NCBI GenBank assembly: GCA_003647525.1
Contig: QMMZ01000098.1
Location: forward strand, 1 to 7,039
DNA: 7,039 bases
Reading direction: 5' to 3'
Source of the DNA: Deltaproteobacteria bacterium
GTDB taxonomy: Bacteria > Desulfobacterota > Desulfobacteria > Desulfobacterales > ETH-SRB1
Shown here in pieces: positions 1 to 6,240 of the stretch. Below the pieces are notes generated by a model. The model did no database searches and had not been told where the DNA came from. It saw only the letters and a list, made by a program, of their open reading frames with translations. The position numbers and the translations under genes are program-made. The first letter of the stretch is position 1; the number at the start of each line of letters is the position of its first letter.

Positions 1-604
1 CTATGCCTGCAGTTACGGTTGCTTGTTCAACTATTTTGCCAGTTGGAGTTGGAGGGGATGACGAGGGTGTAGTACTTACCTTTCCGGCTTTCTTGTCATC
101 AATATATTGCAGAATATCCTTCTTTGTTACCCTGCTATCTTTACCACTTCCACTAATTGTATTAAGCTCATCTACCGATACATTTTCCTTGCTGGCAATA
201 CTCTTTACCAAAGGTGAATAAAATCTGTCAGATGAAGAAAAATCAACAGCTTTTGCTTCAGGAATATCATTAGCAGCATCAATAACTACTACCTGCTCAA
301 CGACAGCTGCTTGTTGTGGTTCTTGTAAGTCTTGTTTTTCAGTGCTATCAGAATCTGCTTCACCATCCATATCAATCAAAGCAATTATAGCTCCAACAGC
401 CACAACATCACCTTCAGCAAAATGTACTTTAGTAATTTTCCCTTCTACTGGCGATGGAATTTCTGAATCTACTTTATCTGTTGCTATTTCTACAATCGGA
501 TCGTCCTCTGCAACCGTATCTCCTTCTTGTAATAACCATTTTGTGATGGTTGCTTCTATTATGCTTTCACCCAACTTGGGCATAACTACTTCAAAGATTG
601 CCAT
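1..604 (-). CDS. 2-oxo acid dehydrogenase E2 subunit (dihydrolipoyl acyltransferase), N-terminal part
   Basis: E2 is the core of the pyruvate, 2-oxoglutarate or branched-chain 2-oxo acid dehydrogenase complex: its swinging lipoyl arm carries the acyl group from E1 to CoA and the dihydrolipoyl group to E3. I translated this frame by hand; 201 codons are visible from the ATG at 604-602, and the frame stays open to the window edge. Residues 1-78 form a lipoyl domain (start [14 protein letters not shown]) with lipoylated Lys44 in the motif TDKVDSE. An acidic, Gln/Ala/Val-rich linker follows. Residues about 129-168 form the peripheral subunit-binding domain (YSPLVKSIA ... SRVTKKDIL), then comes a Ser/Pro/Thr-rich linker. 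The catalytic acyltransferase domain, with its usual HxxxD motif, lies beyond the window. Start and domain order match full-length family members. The acyl substrate cannot be decided from this part; the lipoyl domain looks most like Bacteroidetes branched-chain or generic E2 proteins (recall, not a search). Confidence 0.93.
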   Translation of the reverse strand, partial: MAIFEVVMPKLGESIIEATITKWLLQEGDTVAEDDPIVEIATDKVDSEIPSPVEGKITKVHFAEGDVVAVGAIIALIDMDGEADSDSTEKQDLQEPQQAAVVEQVVVIDAANDIPEAKAVDFSSSDRFYSPLVKSIASKENVSVDELNTISGSGKDSRVTKKDILQYIDDKKAGKVSTTPSSSPPTPTGKIVEQATVTAGI

Positions 605-633
605 TTATATATATTATTTCTTCGTTTTAATTT

Positions 634-665
634 ATTGCTAAACACCCAATAGGGTGTTTAGCAAT
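634..665 (-). terminator. Strong hairpin: terminator of the glycosyltransferase gene or leader hairpin of E2
   Basis: The arms 634-647 and 652-665 pair perfectly over 14 bp (core TTGCTAAACACCC / GGGTGTTTAGCAA) around a 4-base loop. It lies 57 bases past the glycosyltransferase stop and 30 bases before the E2 start, with both genes on the minus strand. No clean U-run follows on the minus strand (the next bases are TAAATTAAAAC), so a classical intrinsic terminator is not certain. The E2 promoter candidate at 671-678 would start transcription near 665, which puts the hairpin at the very 5' end of the E2 mRNA. Confidence 0.6.
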
Positions 666-670
666 TTGTG

Positions 671-678
671 CAAAATTA
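671..678 (-). promoter_or_regulatory. Candidate -7 promoter element for the E2 gene
   Basis: The minus strand reads TAATTTTG, an exact match to the Bacteroidetes -7 consensus TAnnTTTG. Transcription would begin about 5-7 bases downstream, close to 665, leaving a leader of about 60 nt before the E2 ATG. No good TTG is seen at the -33 distance, so this rests on the -7 match and position only. Confidence 0.4.
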
Positions 679-721
679 CAAATAATTTTTATTGAGACTT
701 AGTCTGTTGAATCTTTGGGAT

Positions 722-2686
722 CTACCTGCCCAAATTGCGAATACCGTTAAATAGGATATTTATATCATTCAGGATTTTGTAATTCCGGGCATAAATCAAA
801 TTCAAACGATCCACTGTATCAGTTGAAACTTCATCATTTTTGATCATATCTGTGGGATATAATACCCCGGGTTTAATTTTAGGCAATTTATGCTCCAATT
901 GATTCGTAGTCTTTTGAAAGCCTACCCATGATTTTTTTCCAATGAATACAAGAAAAAGATTGAGCAGGAAGCCAAAAGGCTTACGATTAATCATAAAGAT
1001 AATGGGAAATGTGGTCAGTAAAATTAAGCTTGCAATAAAATCCAACAAGCGTTTACTTCTTTTATTACTCGGTTTGGTGATAGAATTAAGTTCAATGATA
1101 TAAGTATCACCAGAGGTGTTAATTGAATTACTTCCGATAATGGACAAGCTTTCAGGAGGTGCTATTTTGTATTCAAGCTGTGAAACATTCAGCCCCGACA
1201 TATAATCAATTATTGTATGTGCAGGAAGATCTTTAGCACAAAAGATTACTTCGTCAATACTGTAAATCTTAATGATTTCTTTTAACTGGTCGATATGTCC
1301 AATATAACCTACAGCAGTTTTATCTCTCTCTTCAGTTGATATCAATCCAATTAATCCGGGACTCATATCTGATTTTCTGAGTAGTTCTGCTACACGTATT
1401 GGCTCATCCTTATAACCAACAATTGCATATCGTTTATTCAGGTTGCTTCCAATACGGAAATTTCTAATTTTAAAAATGTGCAGCAATACACGCAAGCCCA
1501 TCATAGAGATAAACCCCCAGATAGCACCAAAAATAATTAGGGCCCTTGAAAACCGGAAATTTTCAGGTAAAAGTGCGTAAAACGTTAAAATAACAATTGA
1601 ACCTATAAATAGTCCCTGGAATAATTTTGATAACCGTACAGGTTTGTCGTAGCCACCACTCATATATACACTAAACAACCAGATCAGAATATAAATGGGA
1701 ATTGCAACAGATACAATTTCGATCGGGTATTCTCCTCCATCAGGGAAGATCACATTGTGCTCCCAATAATTTTTTATTCCTAAAATCCCACCAAATAGCA
1801 ATAGCGCATCTGCAATTGGCAGGGCTGCTTTTGACAGGAAGCGGTCGAGAATAGCAACAAAAGCCCTGAAGTAGACAGCCAGGTTAATTAAGAAAGAAAA
1901 TAATTTAGCATTTTTTGCAGAAAAATGTTTCCTGGCAAAAATGATCATGGCTTTGTAAAACACCACAACATAATTCACACTTCCTTTTTTTGTGCTTTCG
2001 CCTTTATAGTGTATTATGCGTGTATTTGGGAAATAGTAATTCTTATAGCCGGCTTTGAGAATCCTGTAGGATAAATCAATATCTTCCCCGTACATAAAGA
2101 ATGTTTCGTCCAACAGCCCTATTTTGTCTAGAACACTTTTCCTGAGTAGCATAAATGCACCAGACAGAATTTCCACCTCATGAATTTCTTCCTTATCAAG
2201 ATAGCCCAAATGATATTTTCCAAAAATTTTTGATTTGGGAAATAGTCTTGATAAACCAAATATTTTATAAAATGCAACGGATGGTGTAGGAAGTCCCCTT
2301 TTTGATTCTGGTAAAAAATGTCCTTTGCCATCAACCATTTTTACGCCCAGTCCACCAGCATCAGGATGCTCATCCATAAACTCTGCAACTTTGGTAAAAG
2401 TGTCATCTTCAACTACTGTGTCAGGATTCAGCAACAATACATACTCTCCAGATGATAAATTGATAGCCTGGTTATTGGCTATTGAAAAACCTACATTGTC
2501 TTTATTCTCAATAAAATTTATTTCAGGAAATTTTTCATGCATCATTTCAATGGATCCATCCACCGAATTATTATCCACAACAAATACCTCTGCATCCATG
2601 CTTCTAATTGCTTTTCGCACAGAATGAAGACACTGTTCAAGAAAGTACTTTACGTTGTAATTTACAATGATGATGGATAACTTCAT
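722..2686 (-). CDS. Membrane GT2 glycosyltransferase fused to a core-deleted sugar-transferase-like region
   Basis: This 654-residue protein probably transfers a sugar from a nucleotide-sugar donor to a cell-surface polysaccharide or lipid-linked glycan at the inner face of the membrane. Residues 1-230 are a GT-A family 2 domain of the rhamnosyltransferase/WcaA kind: LSIIIVNYN at 3-11, VVDNNSVDGS at 36-45, a DxD-like site NPDT at 87-90, and the acceptor-side motif YGEDIDLSYR at 199-208. Hydrophobic segments follow at roughly 264-280, 290-305, 325-341, 355-372 and 383-403. Residues about 418-535 (RYAIVGYKDE, then IDEVIFC) resemble the Rossmann-like region that precedes the catalytic domain in polyprenyl glycosylphosphotransferases. 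The tail, 544-654, looks like the two ends of a bacterial sugar transferase (KRLLDFIASLILL; GKKSWVGF; LPKIKPGV) without its catalytic middle. The start ATG has a promoter candidate 38 bases upstream. Donor and acceptor are unknown; no other polysaccharide gene is in view. Confidence 0.85.
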   Translation of the reverse strand: MKLSIIIVNYNVKYFLEQCLHSVRKAIRSMDAEVFVVDNNSVDGSIEMMHEKFPEINFIENKDNVGFSIANNQAINLSSGEYVLLLNPDTVVEDDTFTKVAEFMDEHPDAGGLGVKMVDGKGHFLPESKRGLPTPSVAFYKIFGLSRLFPKSKIFGKYHLGYLDKEEIHEVEILSGAFMLLRKSVLDKIGLLDETFFMYGEDIDLSYRILKAGYKNYYFPNTRIIHYKGESTKKGSVNYVVVFYKAMIIFARKHFSAKNAKLFSFLINLAVYFRAFVAILDRFLSKAALPIADALLLFGGILGIKNYWEHNVIFPDGGEYPIEIVSVAIPIYILIWLFSVYMSGGYDKPVRLSKLFQGLFIGSIVILTFYALLPENFRFSRALIIFGAIWGFISMMGLRVLLHIFKIRNFRIGSNLNKRYAIVGYKDEPIRVAELLRKSDMSPGLIGLISTEERDKTAVGYIGHIDQLKEIIKIYSIDEVIFCAKDLPAHTIIDYMSGLNVSQLEYKIAPPESLSIIGSNSINTSGDTYIIELNSITKPSNKRSKRLLDFIASLILLTTFPIIFMINRKPFGFLLNLFLVFIGKKSWVGFQKTTNQLEHKLPKIKPGVLYPTDMIKNDEVSTDTVDRLNLIYARNYKILNDINILFNGIRNLGR

Positions 2687-2723
2687 GCAATGTTGTATTC
2701 CGGGTAAATATTTTAATCGTGGC

Positions 2724-2731
2724 CAAATTTA
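2724..2731 (-). promoter_or_regulatory. Candidate -7 promoter element for the glycosyltransferase gene
   Basis: The minus strand reads TAAATTTG, an exact match to TAnnTTTG, 38 bases upstream of the glycosyltransferase ATG. The predicted leader is about 30 nt. No TTG is present at the ideal -33 spacing. The element is divergent to the plus-strand promoter at 2897-2904. Confidence 0.4.
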
Positions 2732-2787
2732 CTATTTATAACAATAATAAGCTCATACTATTGTATTATCTGTTATTGAAATTTGGA

Positions 2788-2805
2788 ATGATTATATTTA
2801 ATCAT
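2788..2805. repeat. Inverted repeat in the divergent spacer
   Basis: Perfect 7-bp arms ATGATTA (2788-2794) and TAATCAT (2799-2805) are separated by 4 bp. The repeat lies between the two divergent promoter candidates and could be an operator for a dimeric regulator. Chance is a real alternative in such AT-rich sequence. The rest of the 2687-2931 spacer shows no gene. Confidence 0.3.
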
Positions 2806-2896
2806 ACTACTTGTTTCTAATTCAGATGAATAGATTGTGATCCAGCCTGCCTGATCTTTTTTAGAAATTATTTATATATTTTTCAATAGGATTATA

Positions 2897-2904
2897 TATT
2901 TTTG
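2897..2904 (+). promoter_or_regulatory. Candidate -7 promoter element for the winged-helix gene
   Basis: TATTTTTG matches TAnnTTTG exactly and would start transcription near 2910. This decides the start of the downstream gene: an in-frame ATG at 2902 sits inside the element, so the ATG at 2932 is the usable one. The -33 region is AT-rich without a clear TTG. Confidence 0.45.
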
Positions 2905-2931
2905 CATATCAGTATTTTAATACTTAATACC

Positions 2932-3105
2932 ATGGAACAAAAAATTATTGAAACATTGCAGAGTGCTGGCAAAGCATTAAAATCAGGTGAGATAGCTGAA
3001 TTATCAGGAATGGACAAAAAAGACGTGGATAAGGGTATTAAGTTATTGAAATCAGAAAATAAAATTTACAGCCCAAAGCGGTGTTTTTATGATATTCAGA
3101 AATAG
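2932..3105 (+). CDS. Small winged-helix DNA-binding protein (57 aa)
   Basis: A single compact winged-helix domain makes up the whole protein. A first helix (EQKIIETLQSAG, 2-13) is followed by the helix-turn-helix: SGEIAELSG at 18-26 and a recognition helix KKDVDKGIKLLKSENK at 29-44. A short wing and the ending YSPKRCFY (46-53) complete it, with one cysteine, Cys51. I recall similar stand-alone proteins of about 55-65 residues with an SPKRC-type ending in anaerobic bacteria, annotated only as transcriptional regulators. The start at 2932 is preferred over the in-frame ATG at 2902, which would add ten unrelated residues and overlaps the promoter. The gene sits 47 bases upstream of an Rrf2-type regulator on the same strand, so the two may be co-transcribed. 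No ligand or target can be read from the sequence. Confidence 0.8.
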   Translation: MEQKIIETLQSAGKALKSGEIAELSGMDKKDVDKGIKLLKSENKIYSPKRCFYDIQK

Positions 3106-3115
3106 AACCAATTTA

Positions 3116-3137
3116 TAATTTTCAAAAGTAATTTACT
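3116..3137 (+). promoter_or_regulatory. Possible promoter and operator of the Rrf2 gene
   Basis: TAATTTTC (3116-3123) matches the -7 consensus in all but the last base. An 11-bp palindrome, AGTAATTTACT (3127-3137), covers the start site predicted from it, 16 bases ahead of the Rrf2 ATG. Many Rrf2 proteins repress their own promoters, so this is a reasonable autoregulatory site; that is inference from position and symmetry only. Confidence 0.3.
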
Positions 3138-3152
3138 CTTAAATAATTTACG

Positions 3153-3557
3153 ATGGCTCATGTAATTCAATTCTCAGAAGCAGCCTTTATAGCATTGCAT
3201 GGAATGGTGCTGGTTGCGAAAGCTAAAGATGAAGAACTTGTAAATGTAATCCAGATATCAGATCGGCTAAATAGTTCAAAACATCATGTTGCAAAAGTAA
3301 TGCAACGTATGGTGAAGAGTGGTTACTTAAATTCACATCGTGGCCCTTCCGGAGGGTTTTCAATGAAGATTCCAGCTGGTGATATCAGGTTGCTTGATCT
3401 TTATGAATCAATTGAAGGAAAGATTGAAATTGGTGATTGTCCATTGGATCACCCGGTCTGTAAATTTGATAAATGTATTTTTAACGGTGTTACCAAAAAG
3501 ATGACTGAACAGTTTGTGGCCTACATGAAAGGTGAAAGGCTATCTGATTTTATTTAG
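3153..3557 (+). CDS. Rrf2-family transcriptional regulator, probable Fe-S cluster sensor
   Basis: This 134-residue protein has the usual length and layout of the Rrf2 family (IscR, NsrR, RirA relatives), dimeric winged-helix regulators that often sense iron-sulfur status, nitric oxide or redox. The N-terminal part (FSEAAFIALHGMVLVA, 7-22) is the first helix; residues about 31-60 (NVIQISDRL, SSKHHVAKVMQRMVKSGYL) are the helix-turn-helix. RGPSGGFSM at 63-71 is the family's typical wing (normally RGxxGGxxL). Three cysteines, Cys96, Cys103 and Cys108, lie in a CX6CX4C arrangement, close to the cysteine cluster that holds [2Fe-2S] or [4Fe-4S] in family members; the exact spacing differs from the IscR pattern as I recall it. 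No iscS, suf, hcp or cytochrome gene follows, because a terminator ends the unit about 25 bases downstream, so the regulated genes are elsewhere. Confidence 0.9.
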   Translation: MAHVIQFSEAAFIALHGMVLVAKAKDEELVNVIQISDRLNSSKHHVAKVMQRMVKSGYLNSHRGPSGGFSMKIPAGDIRLLDLYESIEGKIEIGDCPLDHPVCKFDKCIFNGVTKKMTEQFVAYMKGERLSDFI

Positions 3558-3580
3558 GACTATTAGAAAGAAAAGAAAAG

Positions 3581-3614
3581 AAAAAGCCATCCCGAGTAGT
3601 CGGGATGGCTTTTT
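3581..3614. terminator. Bidirectional intrinsic terminator between the Rrf2 gene and rny
   Basis: Arms 3581-3595 (AAAAAGCCATCCCGA) and 3600-3614 pair perfectly over 15 bp around the 4-base loop GTAG. T-rich sequence follows on the plus strand (TTTTTCTTTAT), and the A/G-rich stretch 3565-3585 gives a U-rich run on the minus strand. It serves the convergent Rrf2 gene (stop at 3557) and rny (stop at 3617). Confidence 0.93.
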
Positions 3615-3616
3615 CT

Positions 3617-5164
3617 TTATTTCGCGTAATTTATCGCCCTGGTCTCCCTGATGACCGTGATCTTAATTTGTCCCGGATAGGTCATTTCATCCTGGATCTT
3701 TTTCGACAGGTCATAAGAGATTTTAGAAGAATCAGCATCTGAAACTTTCTCAGCACCAACAATTACTCTCAGTTCCCTTCCAGCCTGGATAGCATAAGTT
3801 TTAACTACACCCGGATAGGAGAGGGCCAACTCTTCAAGTTTGTTTAAACGTTGGATATAAGCTGCCACAACTTCTCTTCTTGCACCTGGTCTTGCTCCTG
3901 AAATAGCATCACAAACCTGTACGACAGGAGAAATCAATGTGTCTTGTTCTACTTCATTATGGTGAGAGCCAATAGCATTACAAACTTCTGGTTTTTCTTT
4001 ATATCTTTCAGCCAGTTTCATGCCATGAAGTGCATGTGGAAGTTCTGGCTCGCTATCAGGAACTTTACCAATATCATGAAGCAAACCAGCTCTTTTGGCA
4101 AGCTTTGGATTTAATCCCAGTTCAGCAGCCATGGTAGCACAAAGGTTTGCAACTTCCTTTGAGTGCTGTAATAAATTTTGTCCGTAAGATGAACGGTATT
4201 TCATTTTTCCAACCATCCTGATCAGTTCATGGTGCATTCCATGAATTCCAAGGTCAATGGTGGCCCGTTTACCGGTTTCAATAATATCCTGGTCAATTTG
4301 TTTTTTGGTTTTAGCAACCACTTCCTCTATCCGGGCTGGATGGATCCGTCCGTCGGTAACAAGTTTATCCAATGCCTGCCTGGCTATTTCACGGCGTACC
4401 GGATCGAATGAAGAAAGTATAATGGCATCAGGAGAATCATCGATGATAATTTCCACACCTGTAATAGCCTCAAGGGTTCTGATATTTCTTCCTTCGCGAC
4501 CAATGATACGACCTTTTATCTCATCACTTTCAATATTAAAAACCGATACTGAGTTTTCAATGGCATTTTCTGCAGCAGTCCGTTGAATGGTTTCGATAAC
4601 GATCTTTTTTGCTTCCCGGTTAGCCGTAAGTTTGGCCTCATCAACTATGTCATTGATATGAACCATAGCTTCCGATTTAGCTTCATCTTTCAGTGTTTCA
4701 ATCAACTGAGCTTTTGCTTCAGTAGCTGATAAACTCGAAATGGTTTCTAAAGCTTCAACCTGTTGTTTATGTGATTTCTCAAGATCTTCCTGTTTTTTGC
4801 TGACAAGTTCAAGTTGAGCATTCAGGTTATTTCTGATGGTATCAACTTCTTTTTGTCTGCGTTGGAATTCTTCTTGTTTTTGTGAAAAGGTAGCTTCCTT
4901 TTGTTTTAGCCTGTTTTCATTGGTATGGATGATGGCATTTTTATCCTGTATTATCTTATCATGTTCAGATTTTAATTGAAGAAATTTTTCCTTGGCCTGA
5001 AGTATTTTTTCTTTTCTGATAACTTCGCCTTTTTCTTCAGCTTCTTTAATGATATTCGCGTATCTTTTCTCAATGTTTTTCTTGAGAATAGTGCTAGTGA
5101 TAATAAAACCCAGGAATAACCCTCCGATACCAGCAATAATTATAAAAATAATTTCCGTTTCCAT
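3617..5164 (-). CDS. rny: Ribonuclease Y
   Basis: RNase Y is a membrane-anchored endoribonuclease that starts mRNA decay and processes transcripts. The 515-residue product has the standard architecture and length. A single N-terminal membrane anchor (about 4-27) is followed by a long charged coiled coil (about 30-200). A KH RNA-binding domain follows, with the loop [15 protein letters not shown] at 218-232. The HD phosphohydrolase domain carries its metal-binding pair His363-Asp364 in LLHDIGK, with His335 (QHSKEVANL) and His401-His402 (GSHHNE) nearby. A conserved C-terminal domain runs to the end. I chose the ATG at 5164-5162 (METEII) because it puts the anchor at the extreme N-terminus. An in-frame ATG at 5215 would add 17 residues and would lie inside the upstream RNA, ahead of its U-run. 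The gene follows zapA and the RNA on the same strand, so its expression probably needs read-through past or processing of the RNA's 3' end. All key residues are present. Confidence 0.97.
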   Translation of the reverse strand: METEIIFIIIAGIGGLFLGFIITSTILKKNIEKRYANIIKEAEEKGEVIRKEKILQAKEKFLQLKSEHDKIIQDKNAIIHTNENRLKQKEATFSQKQEEFQRRQKEVDTIRNNLNAQLELVSKKQEDLEKSHKQQVEALETISSLSATEAKAQLIETLKDEAKSEAMVHINDIVDEAKLTANREAKKIVIETIQRTAAENAIENSVSVFNIESDEIKGRIIGREGRNIRTLEAITGVEIIIDDSPDAIILSSFDPVRREIARQALDKLVTDGRIHPARIEEVVAKTKKQIDQDIIETGKRATIDLGIHGMHHELIRMVGKMKYRSSYGQNLLQHSKEVANLCATMAAELGLNPKLAKRAGLLHDIGKVPDSEPELPHALHGMKLAERYKEKPEVCNAIGSHHNEVEQDTLISPVVQVCDAISGARPGARREVVAAYIQRLNKLEELALSYPGVVKTYAIQAGRELRVIVGAEKVSDADSSKISYDLSKKIQDEMTYPGQIKITVIRETRAINYAK

Positions 5165-5195
5165 TTTCCAAAGATTTAAGTGGGAAGGAGGTAAT

Positions 5196-5325
5196 AAAAA
5201 ACCCGCACTGTTCAAGGAGTTTGATAAACTCCAGCTCTACACGGTTAGGGTTGCCAGATTTTTCGAAACGTCCACTGCTTCTGAACTAACAGAAGTCCTC
5301 CCGATTACTCGGGGGGAGTGAGGCC
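5196..5325 (-). ncRNA. Structured small RNA, candidate Bacteroidetes 6S-like RNA (6S-Flavo type)
   Basis: About 130 nt of the zapA-rny gap folds compactly on the minus strand. A closing stem pairs GGCCTCACT (5325-5317) with AGTGcGGGTT (5209-5200; C5205 bulged; the T-run extends to 5196). Inside are a hairpin capped by a GTAA loop (5296-5317), a hairpin with a perfect 6-bp stem and 6-base loop (5278-5295), and a hairpin with a perfect 7-bp stem and 3-base loop (5216-5232). The closing stem plus U-run gives the RNA its own terminator-like 3' end. 6S RNA mimics an open promoter and binds the RNA polymerase holoenzyme; Bacteroidetes have a diverged form, and I recall it between zapA and rny. Against a simple call, the local hairpins differ from the long rod of proteobacterial 6S; they may be the pieces flanking the central bubble, or this may be another RNA. 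It also forms the leader of rny. Confidence 0.6.
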
Positions 5326-5332
5326 TGTTCTA

Positions 5333-5340
5333 GAAACCTA
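5333..5340 (-). promoter_or_regulatory. Candidate -7 promoter element of the structured RNA
   Basis: The minus strand reads TAGGTTTC, one base off TAnnTTTG. Six to eight bases downstream begins the closing stem of the RNA (5325), which is where a start site would be expected. No TTG is found at -33. The agreement between predicted start and RNA 5' end is the main support. Confidence 0.4.
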
Positions 5341-5360
5341 TGAGCTTTCCCTTAATAGAT

Positions 5361-5383
5361 TAATGTTGAGTTTATAAACATTA
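5361..5383. repeat. Inverted repeat upstream of the structured-RNA promoter
   Basis: Arms TAATGTT (5361-5367) and AACATTA (5377-5383) are separated by 9 bp. They lie just upstream of where the -33 element of the RNA promoter would be, so an activator or repressor site is possible. Chance in AT-rich DNA is the alternative. Confidence 0.25.
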
Positions 5384-5410
5384 GTTTTGAATCAATGCGG
5401 GCGATCTTTA

Positions 5411-5432
5411 TTCCGGTAAATAACGACCGGAA
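5411..5432 (-). repeat. Hairpin in the 3' flank of zapA
   Basis: Perfect 7-bp arms TTCCGGT (5411-5417) and ACCGGAA (5426-5432) enclose an 8-base loop, 25 bases past the zapA stop. No U-run follows on the minus strand, so it is more likely an mRNA-stabilising or processing hairpin, or a weak terminator, than a full intrinsic terminator. Confidence 0.35.
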
Positions 5433-5456
5433 AATATTTTCAAAGAACAATAACTT

Positions 5457-5750
5457 TTAATCTTTATTCAAACTTTCTGATAACAATTCGTCAATTTCGG
5501 ATAAAGTTGACATAAGCATTCGGTCATTCTCTATCGTTTCGGTTTTATTTATCAACGTATTTGTCGTTTTTTCAAGTGTTACCATCGCTAACAAATCCTG
5601 TCGGTCGTTATAAGCAAAATTATCAGAATAATATTTTATATTCTTATTGATCTCATTTGCTGCCTTTCTTATTAACTCTTCTTCACTCCTTTTTATTGTT
5701 AAGCGATAAGGTCTGTCAGCTATTGCTACCGAAATTGTTAATTCTTCCAT
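5457..5750 (-). CDS. zapA: Cell division protein ZapA
   Basis: ZapA binds FtsZ in the cytoplasm and cross-links its filaments, which stabilises the division ring. The 97-residue product matches the family's usual length (about 85-110). Residues 1-45 form the N-terminal globular part (ELTISVAIADRPYRLTI, then SEEELIRKAANEINKNI). The rest is a long helix (about 50-93: RQDLLAMVTLEKTTNTLIN, then the leucine-rich STLSEIDELLSESL) of the kind that makes the ZapA antiparallel tetramer coiled coil. It starts 26 bases after the stop of the upstream coiled-coil gene and is surely co-transcribed with it. Downstream on the same strand are the structured RNA and rny. Overall sequence identity in this family is low, so the call leans on fold pattern, length and gene order together. 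Confidence 0.88.
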   Translation of the reverse strand: MEELTISVAIADRPYRLTIKRSEEELIRKAANEINKNIKYYSDNFAYNDRQDLLAMVTLEKTTNTLINKTETIENDRMLMSTLSEIDELLSESLNKD

Positions 5751-5776
5751 TAAATATTATCAAAAGCCAGAATAAT

Positions 5777-6064
5777 CTATTTGTTTAAAAGTCCTATGCA
5801 TTTATCTATTTCCCGCACAAGTTCATCAATCTTGTTTTTTACTTCTCCGTTTCCTTCCTCAAGTTTAACTGATTTTGCAATTTTTAAATTTCTATTCTTC
5901 TCTTTAAGTTGTTCAATTAAATTATTTTGATTTTCTAAAGATTCTAATAAGTTTTTTTGTTTTGCTTTTAGTTCATTATTTTCCGCAATCAAATCGTTGT
6001 GCTTTGCAATTAGTTTTCTTGCTTTTTCAGCAATGTTATTGACTAATAAATCTGCACTTGCCAT
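5777..6064 (-). CDS. Small coiled-coil protein upstream of zapA (possible ZapB-like partner)
   Basis: This 95-residue protein is almost entirely helical. Residues about 8-68 carry hydrophobic heptads (for example IAEKARKLIAKHNDLIAENN, then LLESLENQNNLIEQLKEKN) between many Lys, Glu and Asn residues. A short break at about 70-74 (EGNGE) is followed by a second helix, DELVREIDKCIGLL (80-93). There is no signal peptide or membrane segment, so it should be cytoplasmic. I recall an unnamed gene like this directly before zapA in many Bacteroidetes, often after pheT, which is not present here. Its place next to zapA suggests a role in the division ring, as ZapB has in E. coli, but coiled coils look alike and no homology is claimed. 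It is the first gene of the unit and has a well-matched promoter. Confidence 0.8.
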   Translation of the reverse strand: MASADLLVNNIAEKARKLIAKHNDLIAENNELKAKQKNLLESLENQNNLIEQLKEKNRNLKIAKSVKLEEGNGEVKNKIDELVREIDKCIGLLNK

Positions 6065-6092
6065 TTAATTTCAAAAAATTATATTCAACTTG

Positions 6093-6123
6093 CAAAGTTA
6101 ATGAACTGATATCTTTAAAGCAA
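6093..6123 (-). promoter_or_regulatory. Promoter of the coiled-coil - zapA - RNA - rny unit
   Basis: The minus strand has TTG (6123-6121), a 20-bp spacer and TAACTTTG (6100-6093), an exact match to the Bacteroidetes -33/-7 pattern at a suitable distance. Transcription would start near 6087, about 23 nt before the ATG at 6064. It is the best-matched promoter in the window. Confidence 0.65.
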
Positions 6124-6134
6124 GTTATCAGTTC
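6103..6134. repeat. Inverted repeat over the -33 region of the zapA-unit promoter
   Basis: Arms GAACTGATA (6103-6111) and TATCAGTTC (6126-6134) are perfect over 9 bp with a 14-bp spacer that contains the -33 TTG. A second inverted pair, AACTTGC (6087-6093) and GCAAGTT (6120-6126), spans the -7 element. A repressor bound here would block polymerase. This is inferred from symmetry alone. Confidence 0.4.
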
Positions 6135-6240
6135 TATTTATTAGTTTCTTTGCCTTAATGTGTGTAAAGATAGAAAAAAATAGATGTGTACCAAATTTAT
6201 TTATAAGTATAGAAGTCTTCTTTATTTGCTTGCAGTATCT

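Noticed and set aside
3..221. Open frame on the plus strand opposite the E2 gene (also one at 342-641)
   Set aside because: Both lie antisense to the clear lipoyl and subunit-binding domains, have low-complexity Ser/Ile-rich translations and show no family features.
2128..2627. Open frames inside the glycosyltransferase gene (2128-2334 minus, 2325-2627 plus)
   Set aside because: They overlap the conserved GT2 domain in other frames and resemble nothing.
2902..2931. Upstream ATG for the small winged-helix protein
   Set aside because: It overlaps the predicted -7 element, and the added residues do not belong to the domain.
4229..4586. Two overlapping plus-strand frames antisense to rny
   Set aside because: They overlap the KH and HD coding region of RNase Y; the translations are typical antisense shadows.
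5165..5215. Longer RNase Y start adding 17 residues
   Set aside because: It would place coding sequence in the 3' hairpin and U-run of the upstream RNA and would push the membrane anchor inward.
5049..5321. Plus-strand frame of 90 codons crossing the rny start and the structured RNA
   Set aside because: It covers the antisense of the rny anchor and the stem-forming RNA region; it has no promoter and no recognisable protein features.
5196..5325. Reading the structured RNA as RNase P RNA, SRP RNA, tmRNA or a metabolite riboswitch
   Set aside because: None of the hallmark conserved motifs of those RNAs is visible; the terminal stem with U-run and the zapA-rny location fit a 6S-like RNA better.
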